Shown: positions 1-16,000 of the stretch, in pieces | Numbering within the stretch: position 1 is the stretch's first letter | Layout: the number at the start of each line of letters is the position of its first letter | Assembly: GCA_025449115.1 (NCBI GenBank) | Contig: JAHLKC010000116.1 | Coordinates: 62,001-126,000 of the forward strand | Direction: 5' to 3' | Length of the DNA stretch: 64,000 bases | From: Chytridium lagenaria | Taxonomy: Eukaryota > Chytridiomycota > Chytridiomycetes > Chytridiales > Chytridiaceae | Position numbers and translations under genes: made by a program | The notes under the pieces: model-generated | What the model saw: only the letters and a program-made list of their open reading frames with translations | The model's database searches: none | What the model was told of the DNA's origin: nothing

Positions 1-3003
<3,003 letters not shown>

Positions 3004-3171
3004 TGAACTGATTTCGTTATATATTATTCTTATACATGCCATATTCCCGGTTGTTGCATATACTCAATCACTAATAAACGTAAGATGAATATTAGAATTT
3101 TTAACAAAATTGGAGAAGTTTGTAAACAGATATTTACTTGTATTATTATCAAGAAAAGACAAAAAAAAAAA

Positions 3172-6100
3172 TCATGTCTCATCCACAGTCTCGAGAGACG
3201 TGACATCCTCTATATTCGTAACATTTGCAGCGGGAACAGGCAAAGAGGCCGACGAAGTCCTCGCTGAAGTTATGGTCGATTGTTGTTCTACGTATTCAAC
3301 CTCAACAACATCACGAGTCTGCCACCACTTTCGCAAGTAAATGTTCTCTCTCTCGATCTCAGAACGATGGCAGTCGAGATTTTGTTGCGAAAGTAACATC
3401 CATAAATCCATAGATGCTGACAAGGCATCAAGAGACTCTTTCTCCGTGTCAACTTGGTGCTGAACGTATTCGTTTAATGATTTATTTACTTCTTGTGCTC
3501 GGTACTGGAAAAGACGTGTCAACGGAAGCAAACCAAAGTCAAATCCAAGCTTACCAAGTGAAACTGCGACAACTCTGACTTTAAGTTGCCATCAACGTAG
3601 TTGAGTATGCTCGCCTTCTGCTGAGCCACTTTTGAAGACTCCACATACTGGAAATAAACCTGGATACAGGAACGGTCAGCATTGAATCACGTTGAAAAAA
3701 ATAATAACGCACCTCACTCAATTTCTTTACACGCTCTTCGGTTCCCTGCGCCTTCGCTGCCACTTCCAAACGAAGAACAGTAGCACTAAGATTGGACGTT
3801 TCTTTTGAGGCTTTTAGATACTCGCTGTTGGCAGTTACATGTCTCGGAATCGCGACAAGTGCTCCGGCGATCCCATGTAGTGACTCAATGAAGGCATCGC
3901 CAATGTCCCATATATCGAAACCGCTCTAAAATATTGTTAGCAATATGACATCAACTTTTTTGGTATGAAAACAATCCCCAACCTGCTTCGACATCACCTC
4001 CCCAACCTTCCGCAGTGTCTCAGACACCTGCACTCTTCCAGGAATCCTCCCACCGAACACCGCGGCGGCAGCAGGCCGTCCCAGATGGTATCTTACCACT
4101 CTTAGACATCCTGATAAATCTCTCCGGCATTTCCCTAGCTTTCGTGCTGACGTTCCAACATTTTTGATGGCAGTTTGAAGGGAGGTCAAGGTGAGCTCTG
4201 CTTGCTTAAACAAGAGATCTTCTTGTTCTGGACTATCAACGACAGGCGGGTAGTTGTCGGTGATGGTTTCGAGGAGGGATTCTACTTTGGTGCGGGTCCG
4301 GATGGAGATATTGCTCGTCTGAATAAATTTCATATTTAGTATAGAAAAACCAAAAAACATCCTTACGTCTAACTCGGGAACGACTAAAAACTCCCACACT
4401 AGCTCATGGGTGGAGAACGAAGGATGCGAAAGAAGATAATGAATGAAATGATCTGTAATCAAATTCGTAAGCACGTGCTGAAAGAAAAGATAGTAGAGTC
4501 TTGCCACTAACTTAATCGCTTGACTATCTTCCTTAGCGTCCTTGATACAATTGATGCCGACACTGCAGCTCCACTAAAAATTTGGCTCGTGAAAAGTTCT
4601 TTGATATCCGGCCTTTATTTCGAGAAAAAAAATTTTGATTAGAATGATGAGTTGTTCTGCCGCTACAATTAATTTAACGGAAGATGACTTACAGGCAAGC
4701 TTCCTGACACTCCGTCACAAGCTAATAAAAGAAGGTATAAGTAAAAGTTTTTCATTACTAAGCTTACTTGTTTCCGAAGAAAAGCGAAGTCCTTTAACGA
4801 TCTCCGCACCGTTATTATACTACGATGGCTCGACGGCTTCATGAAAGCGATGATTTAGTTTCAATGCTTAAACAAACAAGGAGGAAAAACCAATATACCT
4901 GTCCACTTTTTACAATGAAAAATACCTCTCCATTGACAAAAACATGTCTCACAACCCCCGCAATCCGATCTTGCGTTCCCCCAGCTTCCTCTTTCCCAGC
5001 CGAAACAACTCCAACAGAGCACAGCAATCCATAATCATCAAGCAAATCCCTTACTCCCTCGTCCTTCGCAAGATCCGCTGCCACCAACCCAGATATGTTC
5101 CTCACTGTCACATCAGCACCAGAATCAAGCAGCATTTGGACGATTTCAAGATGACCCGGTTCAGCGGCTGCGTGGAGGGGGGTATTGCCTCGGAGAGAAA
5201 TTGCAGATATGTCGATTGTAGTGACGATCGTGGATTCTTTAGGTGTTGTGGCGACACTTTCACTTGATGTTATATTCAAACCTTCGCGCGTCAGGATCAA
5301 CCTGACCACCTCAGTGTATCCCCTGAAAGCGCATAAATGAAGACAAGTACGATGTCCTAAATCCCTGACGGTGAGATTGGCTCCAGCGCGGATAAGCGCG
5401 CACACCAAATCCGTCCGTCCCAGTTGACAGTGATAGAGAAGCGGCGTGAGACCCTCTGTGGATGCGGCCTCCAGGTCAGCACCATTCACAGGAGGAGGTG
5501 GAGAATCGGGAGTTGAGTTGACAGGTGGAGAGCGGTGAGACCGGAAGCGTTACGACCGTTCACCTGAGTGCGAGGCGCTGTTGTGGTGGGAATGACAGTG
5601 AGGAGAAATGTGGCGATGTCGAGGCTGGAATGTGAGGCGGCTACGATGAGGGGAGTATTGTCTTTGCGATCGCGAATGTTTAATGTGGCGCCAGCGTCCA
5701 CGAGGATTTTTGCCATGTCGACATAATTCAAGATCGCGCAAAATGGAGTGGGGAGCATCCTTCGTAATTTTGGGAATTTGGTGAGTATCCGACTTGTAGT
5801 ACTAATTGGGGAAAGTTTAAGTTAGATTTAAACAATATGAATCAATTCAGTGAATAAACTAGCACTTACAGAACTTCAACAGCTCGACATGATGGTTTCT
5901 CACTGCCATTAGCAAAATATCATCACCATCCCAAATTCTGCTCAGCAAGGCACAATCCTTCGGTAATGACTGTAATCCCAAGCTCTCTACCGTAACTGTT
6001 TCTCCCCTATTATCGTCTCCCTCAGTCTTCACCATTTCCTCCTTGTTCTTCTCTGCAGCCTCCTTCATCGCCTCATCCAGTAAACTCTTAATCTCCTCCA

Positions 6101-7850
6101 CCTCCCCCTTCTCTGCCGCCTTCCAAACCCTCTCATTCCCCTTACACATCCCCATCAATGCGTCGCCATTATTAACGATATACAAAATGACAGCCTCTAA
6201 AGATGACAACGCGTAACCTAACTCCCCTCTCTCCACGTCATGCTCAAACGTAAAGTTTTGCATATAAATAAAGGGATGATTGAAGGTTCTGGACGTTGGA
6301 TCGTACAACCATTAACACAAGGAGCGGAACGAGTTGGTCAGAAGTGAGCATCATGGATGAGACGCCAGGGGCTGGTGAAAGTGCATTCGCTGGCTGTGCA
6401 GGAGAAAGGCGGGATGGAGAAGGCGGTCCAAAGACTTTTCGAGTAGGAGATGGCGGAGCAGTTATAGACGATGTTGTGGGTGATAATGAACTAAGAAGGT
6501 AGACACTTCTCATAAGACATTTTATCTTTTCAAAAGGGGTTCGAACAGCCGCGATCCTTTGAAACTCCTGTACAAAAAATTAAGGGAATGCTGGATAGTA
6601 CTATGCATACTTTAACTGCCAAGGAAAGGTTCCGCCCTAATCCCTCCCATTCCCCTACCCCATCGCCATCTTTCTCAATGAAAAGTCCCATCTGTGCAAG
6701 ATCCAAGCTTTGGATGCTAGAAACGACGTCGGCTACACCAGAATCCTGATCCCGAAACTCTTTTGAAATTCGGAAATACACCATCTCGTAAGTATTCTCC
6801 ATCATATAGGTTTCAACGATCTGATGAAATTCATCGCGAGCAAGATTGTGGGAGGTGAGGATGGACGTGAGAATGCGGTCATCAAGGCCGGCAACAATCT
6901 ATGTTCGAAAGTCAAAAAATGGTATTAAGGAAACGATATGAGGCTTACTCTAAACGATTCATCCAAAAGTTCTTTCATCTCCTCGTGTAAACTTCCCAGA
7001 TCCTCAACCATAATTGCCTGTTACAAAAATACAATAGTCAGCACTACTTCACAGAAAGGTATTGTGTTAACCTTATCATTAAAGGCAGCCATAACTTCGT
7101 TCAGCTTGTTAAGGGCATTCAACCCAGTGTCCCGCAGGCGTCCAGGATTTTTTGCATGCTTATTGCGGATTCTGCGACATGCCGGCCCTGAGAGGAGGTT
7201 ACGTCAATGAAAGAAAGCGATAAACTCGGAAAATTTGTGTAAACGCATATAAACGACACAGTGATTTATACCTCCAAGATATCTGATATCGGAAGCAAGG
7301 GTTGATCAATGCAATACAGTGTAAAAGCCTTCCCAGAGGCATCGTCATGGCACAATTCTGTATCAAGACAGATCAGTCAATTTGAAAAACCGTCATGAAT
7401 ACTAACCATCAAACAGGATATGACATTTTCGCCGTTCACGGAAACCTAACAAACGTTTAAGTTGGAATTGAGACGCATGCACAAAAAAGAAGATGAAGGG
7501 GCGCTACCTTTGCCCGTAACAATCATCTCGTTTTCAATAACCACATTCTTGTTATTTAAACTGACGTAATCTTTGTCGGACAGGGAGGAAGACGCTCGAA
7601 GAACATGGGTGGCTAGAATAGTGTCAAACGATAGAAAGACGTATGCTTCAAAGACTTCATATGAAAGGGTTGCTATAGAGATGCAAACAACCATACGCAC
7701 CTACAAACTCTTCGGTGATGATGGATTGAATGTCTTTATCGGAGAAAAGCGAGGAGAAGGCAATTGCAGACTATTCGGGGCATTTAAAGATGTTAGCGAA
7801 GGCTCTGCGGGATGTCCTATTTCGTTTAAATAGAAAGGAGTAAACCTACA
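3172..7850 (-). CDS. VRL1: Vrl1/VARP-like endosomal protein: VPS9, ankyrin repeats, PX, BAR-like C-terminus
   Basis: One long spliced gene read right to left. A helical N-terminus (7850-6830) leads to a VPS9 Rab5-GEF core (6810-6180; SDQLVPLLVLMVVRSN and ELGYALSSLEAVILYI). At least five ankyrin repeats follow (5900-5050, for example GNTPLHAAAEPGHLEIVQML). Next comes a PX-like region (about 5000-4390, ending HELVWEFLVVPEL) and a helical BAR-type tail with the stop at 3172-3174. This order matches yeast Vrl1, which partners Vin1 in the VINE sorting-nexin complex on endosomes; function is assigned by architecture only. A one-base shift near 5488-5496 splits one ankyrin repeat (LHLLL then VNGADLEAAS). 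An in-frame TAG near 7800 and a stop near 7850 leave the true start unresolved. Confidence 0.72.
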
Positions 7851-8818
7851 GGAACAACGAGAAGCCAGTCGTTTTGAAGAAGCGAAGAAAATATATTGGC
7901 GTATCTGCGGACAGAGGTTGAAGAAATATATCAATAACAAGGACAAAGTGACGGTTTTTAGCAGCAGCTACAGAGCGCGAAAATGAATTCATTCTGCCCC
8001 ATCCCTGCAACCCATCAAAGATCATCCGCATGGGTGTGCGCTAATGGGCATTCTAACGGCTCGACAAGCCTGCTCATGCCCATTCAAGAGAAGGCCTCAT
8101 ACTCTTACATACTTTTGTTGGACGGTCAAGAAGAAAGGGTTTTGTGCTGCCGTACTTCTATGGATGTTGGCAGCACCGTCAGCGGCAGCCAAAGAGGCTC
8201 CTGCACCATGCTTTGACGCCATGCTGCCGAAACCTTAAAGCGAGCCTCTTTTCGTGCCGTCAGCCTTGGAAGCTACGGACCGATAACGGACGGGATTATG
8301 CCAGATACCTAAATTACGGTAGGAATGGCGCGATGTGATGCGGAATGAGGGTGATGGGAAGGTCCTTGAATGCGTATGATGGTAGTTGGGTTCGGTCGAT
8401 GGAAGCAACACAACATGTACAACCTCAAATTCCGTTTTGATGGACGCAGCTTTCGCCACGAAACGAAGACCAGGGACGAATCACTCACCCCTTGGAGCAA
8501 GCAGGACGCTGAGATCTTAGCATTATTGTAGCTTCAAATATGATGCGATGTATTTTAAAAGACACGCTCGCGAGTGAATGTTGAATCTGGACGTGTAGAC
8601 CGCAAATGACAGACCAACTTCGGTCGACCGAGCTTCCAAAAAAGTTCCTCTCGAGCTCGCCTACCATAAATGCTACCGCAGTCTCATAGTCATTTCCTTC
8701 CAACGTAAGCGCGGTGAGGTGGACGAACAACGACGGCGGCGAAATAACTGTTTTTTTGATCAAGCGTGAGAACTTTGTTTTTTATAAGTTAAATAAAAAA
8801 TTCGAAGTGAGGACTGGG
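7851..8818. other. Region upstream of HEI10 with no secure gene
   Basis: This interval holds the possible first exon of the Vrl1-like gene (open minus frames to 8031) and the promoter of HEI10. Open minus frames at 8235-8459 and 8485-8763 give 74 and 92 residues with no recognisable domain. I cannot support a separate gene. Confidence 0.3.
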
Positions 8819-9993
8819 ATGGAGTCCTCCGAGTTCCTCCGATGCAACATTAGCCAGTGCCGAAAGAGGTCAGCCATCATCCAGGATCATTAAGCCGTTG
8901 CGTTGCGCGGTGTGAAAGCGAGAGCTAAATCTTTTCATCCCAACTAAGGCTTCAAAGTCAGGCGTGCGTCACGTCATGCTCTCGTAACCCGTTCACTTCA
9001 ATTGTTTTTTTCTTTATTTATCCATGACGCTTTAGACATTTTCTGCTTGGAATGCTCGAACCAAAAGTTTGGAGCTGCTCTGGTCTGCCCAGCGTGCGAT
9101 TCGGCCTTGGTGGATGAAGAGGACATTGTCCTGACGAATCTTGGTAAAGCCATTCCGGACTCTTATACGTTAAAACTAAAACGCCCTTGAACAGACCCCA
9201 AAGAAGAGTTCAAGTCTAGTGTAAGTCCTTCACCTATCGTCAAAATAATCCCGATGATTTCTAGGTTCTCGCTGGGCTTCGACCTGAAATTATTGTGGAA
9301 GTTGCGAGGAGAGCGCTTTGTTTCTGGGTAGGCAACAAAGAAGTTGTTATGTGGCCTTATTCCTTTGCAGTCATACCAAAAAGCTCAAGAGGCTTTATTT
9401 AATGACACAACTTTGACTGATCTTACGAGTCGATACTCTGACCTTGAGAGGCAGGTGAGGAATGCCCAAACTATCTTCAAAGTGCTTAGTACGAACGTCA
9501 TCACAGATAAATATGATTCGTAACGTCGCGAACCATGAAATCCAAGGTATCCTTAACATCTAGTAACTCTTGAACCTCACAGTTTATAGGTTTAAGAGAG
9601 AAAGTCGGCACTCTTCAGGAAGAGCAGGCTCGCAGTCACAAAAAGTATCAAGAGTTAAACGAGCAGCTCCATGAAAAGAATCGACAGTTTTCCAAGCTTC
9701 AGCAGCTCTACGACAAGCTTAAGCAACGCACCCTCCAGTCGCAATCCTTCAAGCCCTCAAAACCTCTCATCAGCACAGATCCTTACATAAACTCATTGCC
9801 CTCCTCGCAGCCCTCCTCGCAGCCGCAGAACCTCGCCATGCGCAGGTCGACGTCGACCATTGTCGAGCACCACCAACAACACCAGCATCACAATCATCCA
9901 CATCATCAACACATTGACAATTTCAAGTCTCAAGTGAGGGGAGTTGCAGTTGAGTCTGCCAATTTTTTCTCACGGCCTAAGCGACTCTTCTAA
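8819..9993 (+). CDS. HEI10: HEI10 / CCNB1IP1 RING-type SUMO/ubiquitin E3 ligase of meiotic crossover formation
   Basis: I read eight exons: 8819-8868, 8949-8983, 9036-9143, 9195-9220, 9265-9327, 9371 to about 9452, about 9507-9546, and 9590-9993. The N-terminus starts MESSEFLRCNISQCRKR and continues into ACVTSCSH, IFCLECS and CPACDSAL, the HEI10-type RING. A PEIIVEVARRAL segment after VLAGLR and a coiled coil containing LHEKNRQFSKLQQLYDKL follow, both hallmarks of animal, plant and Sordaria HEI10. The tail is Ser/Gln/His-rich with a HHQQHQHHNHPHHQH run. HEI10 coarsens along the synaptonemal complex to designate crossovers. No frameshift is seen. The exon joins keep family residues in phase, which fixes the start at 8819. 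The seventh intron has a U12-like donor. Confidence 0.92.
9547..9589 (+). other. Candidate U12-type intron in HEI10
   Basis: This 43-nt intron starts GTATCCTTAA and ends TTTATAG. The donor matches the U12 consensus (A/G)TATCCTT, whereas other introns in this gene start GTAAGT, GTAGGC, GTGAGG or similar. A CTCTTGAAC stretch 18 nt or so before the acceptor is a weak match to the U12 branch site; a U2-type TAGTAAC is also present. Phase is right for joining CAAG to GTTTAAG. Confidence 0.45.
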
Positions 9994-10028
9994 AAAGAGA
10001 AGAGGGGCCTTTGAATAAAGCGAATCCA

Positions 10029-12727
10029 ATGTTCAATTCCAAGAAAGGGCGTCGGAAGACGGGTATCGTGCGGTTAAAGTCATCTGGGAGCAGTGATGAC
10101 GAAAAGAAGGAAAAGTCGGACATGATTATGCAATCTGAAGATGGGGGGATGATGCTAACATGCAGACGGATGAGCCGCCCAAGTCTAAACCCCAAGCGAA
10201 GCAGCCAAAATCCGGGAAGCAAGCAAAGCTGATCAGTTTTGAGGAGGAAGAAGAGGCGGAAGAAGCAGAAAAGGCTTTTAAAGTCAAAAAGAGCTCGGCA
10301 AGTCGGAAGATGGCTCGAGGAGACTATAACTGGGAATCAGCGTTAGAGAAAATGAGTGGGGGGACGCAGAAGAAGGACAGTGGATATTCTAAGGAATACT
10401 TGCAAGAGCTCGCACAGAGTCAGCTGAAAAGGCCCCCATCGCAGTTTTCTGGAGATATGGAAGGCGTGGCGGACTTGGAGGCCACGCCTACGCATTCGAC
10501 TGCGAGAATCATGGATGAATCTGAGGTTGCTGCACTGAAAAAGTTGCGTGAGGCAAAGAGGAAAGGCGAGCAGGCTGGTGATTATATGGCATTCGACGAA
10601 GAGGTATTCCGTTTCACTTGTATTTCTATTGACGTCGGAAGACACGAAAGAAGCCTGGCACAGAGTCTCGGTTGGTGACAGAGGAGCAAGAAATGGATGT
10701 AGAGGAATTTGAGGATTATCAAGGGGATAAGATTGAATTTGGTAGCAAATCAGAAAAATACTGGAAAGAGAAGCGAATGAAGGAGATTAAGGGAAGTCTG
10801 GATACAATGTAAGATAAAGCATTTCCCTTTTTGTCTAAAAACTTTTAAAAGGTCTATCGACGATGATACCAATGATGAGTTGGAGTCGTGGGAGAAGGCC
10901 AAAGTTCGGGCCGCCAATACCACGCGATTCGCCCAAAACGAAAGCTCCTCAATGAGTCTTTTGAATGCGCCAAGTAAGAACTTTGTTTTTGTCCTTATTC
11001 TTACCATTTAAAAGTTCCGGCAACTTCTCGTATCCCGCAGTTAGAATCATCTTTCAACCGTCTAGAAGTTATGATATCAATGCTGGAATTAGAACGAACA
11101 AATACGTCAAATGCAGCTAATTCTCATGGCAATATTATCGAAAATTCATCAACGGCCATCGTCGAAATTGAGAATACTATTGCAGATGCTTCAAGTCGTT
11201 ATGAATACTTTCAAGAACTCTCTACGTTTCTCGGTAACCTTGGTGCTTTCTTGGATAAAAAGGTTCTTGCATTTATTCTAGATTCGACTAAGAGTTTGAT
11301 AGACGCCAGATGTTATTTCTTTGGAATCCGATCTGCTTGGGAAAAGCTTGTTAAGATTTTCGGAGCTGTCGAAAGTTCGAGAGAGTTTTTTCGATTTTGC
11401 ATATGCGGCCTTTACGGATTATCAGAGTAAGCCAACTTTTTGTTTGGAGCTTGAATCTCACCTTTGTAATTTTAGATATATCCATATCATCTGAAGGGAT
11501 GACTTCGGCATTCCAGAATTTCATTATGAATTCCAGTGATAGCGAATTGCTTCCTCTCCTTTTAGAGTTGAGTGCCACAATGGAAGAGGCCGATAAAGGT
11601 ACGGTTTAGTTATTTGAAAGAGGTTCTCATGATATTAGATGACATAAGCGACCGCAAAGCATCTGTCTTTGCTGACGTTGCAAAACAGTACCGAAACCTA
11701 AACCTCGTGAAAACTAATTTTATCGCCTTCCGTGACAAGTACCCCGCTGACTTTAAACGAAGTTTTGCGGGTCTCAGCTTCCCCGCCATCGCAAACCTCT
11801 TTGTGCGCTACGATCTCCTCGAATGGCTTCCTTTTAAGGTAAGGGTTTGTTGCTCACTTGTAAACTTACAATTTTAGGAAACGAGGAATCTAGAGCAACT
11901 GAGCTGGCATATTATATTGGAAGATGGAGAGCTTGATGATCCTGACGAGCCTGTACCGATTCTCATGAAAGCTGTTCAAAAGAGTGTGTTTCCGCGTGTG
12001 AGAGGGGCGATAGGGACTTTGGATTTGTTTAGCGAGAGTCAAGTTCAGTGTGCAGTAGTTTTGTTGAGAAATTTGGAGGATTATTCGAGCTTGCAGTCAC
12101 GACCGTTTCAGGTGAAATATCTTTTATGGTGATTTTCACTCACGCGTTATGTTTATTCTAGCAATTGGTGGAAGGGCTTGCGGCACATATTGATGCTGTT
12201 GTTGTGGTCGCGACGCAGCGAAGTGGGAGGCAGGCGGTGGGGCTTGGAGAAATTGGGATTTTGGCACGTGAAAGGTGGTTTTGGGGGACTTTTGAGGTGG
12301 CTATTTATAAACTCTTTGTAGTGTCTAAATTTTTTTTTTAGCTTTTAAAGAATTTGATATTGTTTGCGAAGTTTTCTTTCCGCGCGAAACAGTTGTTGCG
12401 TGGGTTGTCGATCAAATATTAAATCGATACCTGTTGCCGCAGTTGAGGGAACCGTTTCAGTATGAGAACGATATTGAAAAGTATGAGAAGGTGAGGCTTT
12501 TTGTTTGTGGAAATTGCGTTTCTTATCATCATAAGATTGCGGAAGTTATACCGATTGAGTGGTTTGGGACATGCGGGAAGGAGCTTTCGTTCTTAAAGGC
12601 GACATTGAATGAATTTGGGAAGACGTTTCCATTGTAAGACCTTTTGAGTCGTGGTTTTGTTCTCATTCTGTTGTTTTTTCGCAGGTTTGTACGAATATCA
12701 AAAGTTTTGCAGAGGATGCAAGCATAA
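10029..12727 (+). CDS. PAXBP1: GCFC-domain protein, PAXBP1/ILP1/Ntr2-like splicing factor
   Basis: Starts MFNSKKGRRKTGIVRLK, a typical opening for this family. An acidic and lysine-rich N-terminal half follows with LISFEEEEEAEEAEKAFKV, YSKEYLQELAQSQL and the DESEVAALKKLREAKRK stretch, all PAXBP1/Ntr2-like. The C-terminal half is the GCFC domain (about 11640-12640): YPADFKRSFAGLSFPAI, YDLLEWLPF, WFWGTFELLKNLI and a final FVRISKVLQRMQA exon ending in TAA at 12725-12727. PAXBP1/Ntr2 proteins bind the DHX15/Prp43 spliceosome-disassembly machinery. The first exon is broken by one base at the G6 run 10143-10148; one G more or two fewer restores the frame into MQTDEPPKSKPQ. It lies only 35 bp behind HEI10. 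Confidence 0.82.
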
Positions 12728-13051
12728 GGGACGAAGCTGAATGGAATTAGGGATACTGCTTTACAATTTGTATCGTTAGCTGAAGGTGGTGCGTTTTGGA
12801 TAAGGTGTTTATGGGATTGTGATTTCTGTAAACAAGTTTTTGGGATACCAGTGATGGGATAAATGTAATATATAACATACAAGCGTGCTCATTTTTTAAA
12901 AAAAATCTACATCTGTCTCAAAATCCCATCATTGGCTCTTTCGGGAGGTTTGGGTACAAATTAGAGTTCGGCAACGAACTGCTTGGAAACCATTACTAAT
13001 TCTATTATGTATATACATACAAACACCCTCATTTCTTTATAATACACCCTA
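12728..13051. other. Convergent intergenic region
   Basis: Lies between the 3' ends of the GCFC gene (+) and the coiled-coil gene (-). It is AT-rich, with an A/T run at 12894-12907. No gene is seen; it probably holds both 3' UTRs. Confidence 0.6.
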
Positions 13052-16000
13052 TCACCAATTAAAACCATCATCGCGACTCACATCCGACTCTGTGGACCCC
13101 GTCTCCACGAAATCAAACAAATCAGACACGTCATCCACAACTTCATCTGGTTCTGGCAACCCCAAAAGAGATTGTGGCGCGAGTTTTGGGAGACTCGGGG
13201 AATTACTTTCAGTTTCTTCAAGTTGAAGCGATCGGTCGAGTGGTTCCACGTGATTTTTTTTGGCTTCCCAAAGTGACCAGTTGGCTTCAGTGTGCGGTTC
13301 ACTTTCTGGTTTTGACTCGGTAGCATGTTCCGTGTTGCTTTCTGTTTCTTGGGGAGCGAGAGAACGGGTCAAGATTTCTGGAGTCGTGGGTTCTGAGTTT
13401 GTGGGGATGATGTCGGCTCCGAGGGTTGGGAGACCGATCAACGCTGGCAGAATCTCACTTGGTGGGTTAAAGGAGCTTGAGGTTCCATCCATGGAGGTGT
13501 TGTCAAATTCCTCCCCCTCTCTATCCAACACTCGAAGTGTCTCTTCGTTATGCATAGCCCGTGACTTTGTTTTCTCCACGACCGAAGATTCAATCTCAAA
13601 CCCAGCAGACTCAAACTCGGATTGAGGTGCTGATATGGGAAGATTGGGCATAATGTGACGAAACGTGGTATCCTCAACGTGATAGGATGTCCCTTCAAAT
13701 CCTGTCGACTCAAATTCGGATTCAGTTTCCGAGACGGGAATATCTTGGATGATATGACGACCAATCTCGGCGTCAATGAAATCCTGACCAGCCTGTGACA
13801 TCTCGCTTATTTTTTTATGTCCTCCATTTGCAATTTCATCAACTCGTGGCATCATGTTTTCGGGGATAGCGATAATTTCACGAGCAAGTGATGTAGACAA
13901 AGATTCCGTGACGCTCCCTCCATCATCGTTGGTATAAGGAGGATCCGGGAACTCCCGTGCAGTGATTGCCTCTTTATGATTATGTGTACGAGGTGATTCG
14001 TATTCATCTTGATTATTTGTTTCTCTATGGCTACGTGTTCGCGGCTCGTAATCTTCTTGATTGTCTCCTTCTTTATGGTGACGCGTGTTAGGCTCGTATT
14101 CTGATTCTGTTTCTTGCGTTGTCGAGGGTGGACCGGCATCAGCAAGTTGACTAAGATTGTCGAAGGAAGAACGCGGGGTGACGGTTCGACTGAAGATTGG
14201 AAGTGGAGCATCGGGTACGTCAGTGGATGCTACAAAACATTAGTGTTAAACAATATGATCCCAATACCGTCAAATGCGGAGCGGTCCGTAAATGAAGCGA
14301 CTTCTTCGTAATAAGAATGGCTGATTGAGCTGTGATCATCTACGTAACTTTTTGAGATTTCAGGTGCGGACTTCCGGACGTCCTTGTTAAAAGTCCTGTG
14401 TGAGATATCAGGTGTGGATCGGCGTCCGCCTTGAATTTTTTCGTCGTAGCGACGGGGTCTTAGTAGCTCAGAGATGCCGCGAATGTCGTCTGAGCTAGAT
14501 GGTTTTGAGAGATTGGGCCTTCGACGACGAGGTTGTAGAATGAGACTTGTAGCGGGTTTGAGAATTTCTTCCCTTTTAAAATGTTAGATGAAAGTTTAGG
14601 TTCAGAGGGTCGCTTACATCAGTACGGACGGCGATATACTGAAAGGGTTTGTGAGTAATTTAAAATTACAATGTAGCTTACCTTGATGAACCATTATCCG
14701 TTTCCGTTGATTTTTCGGTAACCGACCTATGACTTTTAGAGATCTGAGTTTTAACGAATCTTACATCACGGTCTCAGTTTTTTCTTGCGGAACGGACAGC
14801 TGTCTGTTTTTTCCTGTTAAAGATCTATTGGCCCGCACCATGAAATCCATACCTCGTTTTTACTTTCATTCCCTCAATTTCCTTCTCATATTGACTTAAC
14901 CTCTTCTTTAACTCCTCCTCCTCCCTCTCCCGGTCCATCACCGTTTTCTCTAAACTCTTACACCTCGCTTCCCTCTCCGAAGCCTGCTCCTGAAACTTCC
15001 TTGCCTCCTCCAGCGCCTTTTTCAGCTCCTCCTTTGCTTTTCTTAAATCGCCTTCCACAGTTTTCGCGCATTCAGTCTCCTTCTTGACGGTGACTTCCAA
15101 AGACCGGGTTCGCGTTTCAGCAACATCAAGTTTTGTTTTGGTATCAGTGTTGGTTTTTTTTAAAACCTCAACGTATGAGGAGACGGCGAGGAGCTCTTTT
15201 TTGACGGCCTGGAGTTCTGCGATACATTGTAAATGAGGTGATGGAGAGAGCGGATGGACGTACCGGAAACTACGTCGGAGAGTTCTTCCATCATCTCTGA
15301 TTTACTTTCAAGTTCTCTGTTGAGTTCGGTTTGGAGGTGTCGCTTTTCGTCGTACAGTTGTTTGTTTTCGTCGTTGAGTTGGTCTTTTTCTTCAATTAGT
15401 CGGTGTTTTTCGTCGTTGAGGTGATTTATCTCGTTGTTGAGTTGATGTTTTTCGTCAAGCAGTTGATCAATTTTCTATGTAAAATGTAAGATTTCAAAAG
15501 ACTTCACCACAACACCTTTTCCTTTCGTCTGCACAATTCCTCACAATTTTCCACTTCTTCCTCAAGAGATATGACATCCTGTCGACTTTTTTCCAGATCA
15601 AGTTCCAAATCTACACTCATATCAGTCGACACTCTTTAAAGTCACAAGTAAAAAACCATTGATATCTGAATTCTTATCCCTGATCTGAGCAGTGTAATCC
15701 TCAACCATCATTTTTTTATCGTCAACAAGTCGATCGATATCTTGAAGCGCGTCATCGTTTTTTTGCTTAAAAAAGGATACGTCCTCTTTAGCTTCCTTTA
15801 ATTCTTGTTGCGTATCGTCAAGGGTTTTACGGAAGAAATCACGTTCGTCTTGGGTTTCACGTAGATCGTCTGCTCGGGGGCGTTAAATTCAAAAGAATGA
15901 AAAAAACGTTACCTTTCAAATACGATATTTTTTTCAACGCCATTCCCAATTTTTTCTTATACTCCAACACAACATCATCAAGATGTAATAAATTCTGATA

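Noticed and set aside
7780..7860. In-frame TAG codons in the Vrl1-like N-terminus as evidence of a reassigned codon
   Set aside because: Other genes end naturally with TAG, and an intron acceptor or sequence error explains it better.
9791..9990. His/Gln-rich reading as an independent small protein
   Set aside because: It is the in-frame C-terminus of HEI10, not a separate gene.
15760..15785. GTATCCTTTT on the minus strand as a U12 donor
   Set aside because: The coiled-coil reading frame runs straight through it (DVSFFKQKN), so it is coding.
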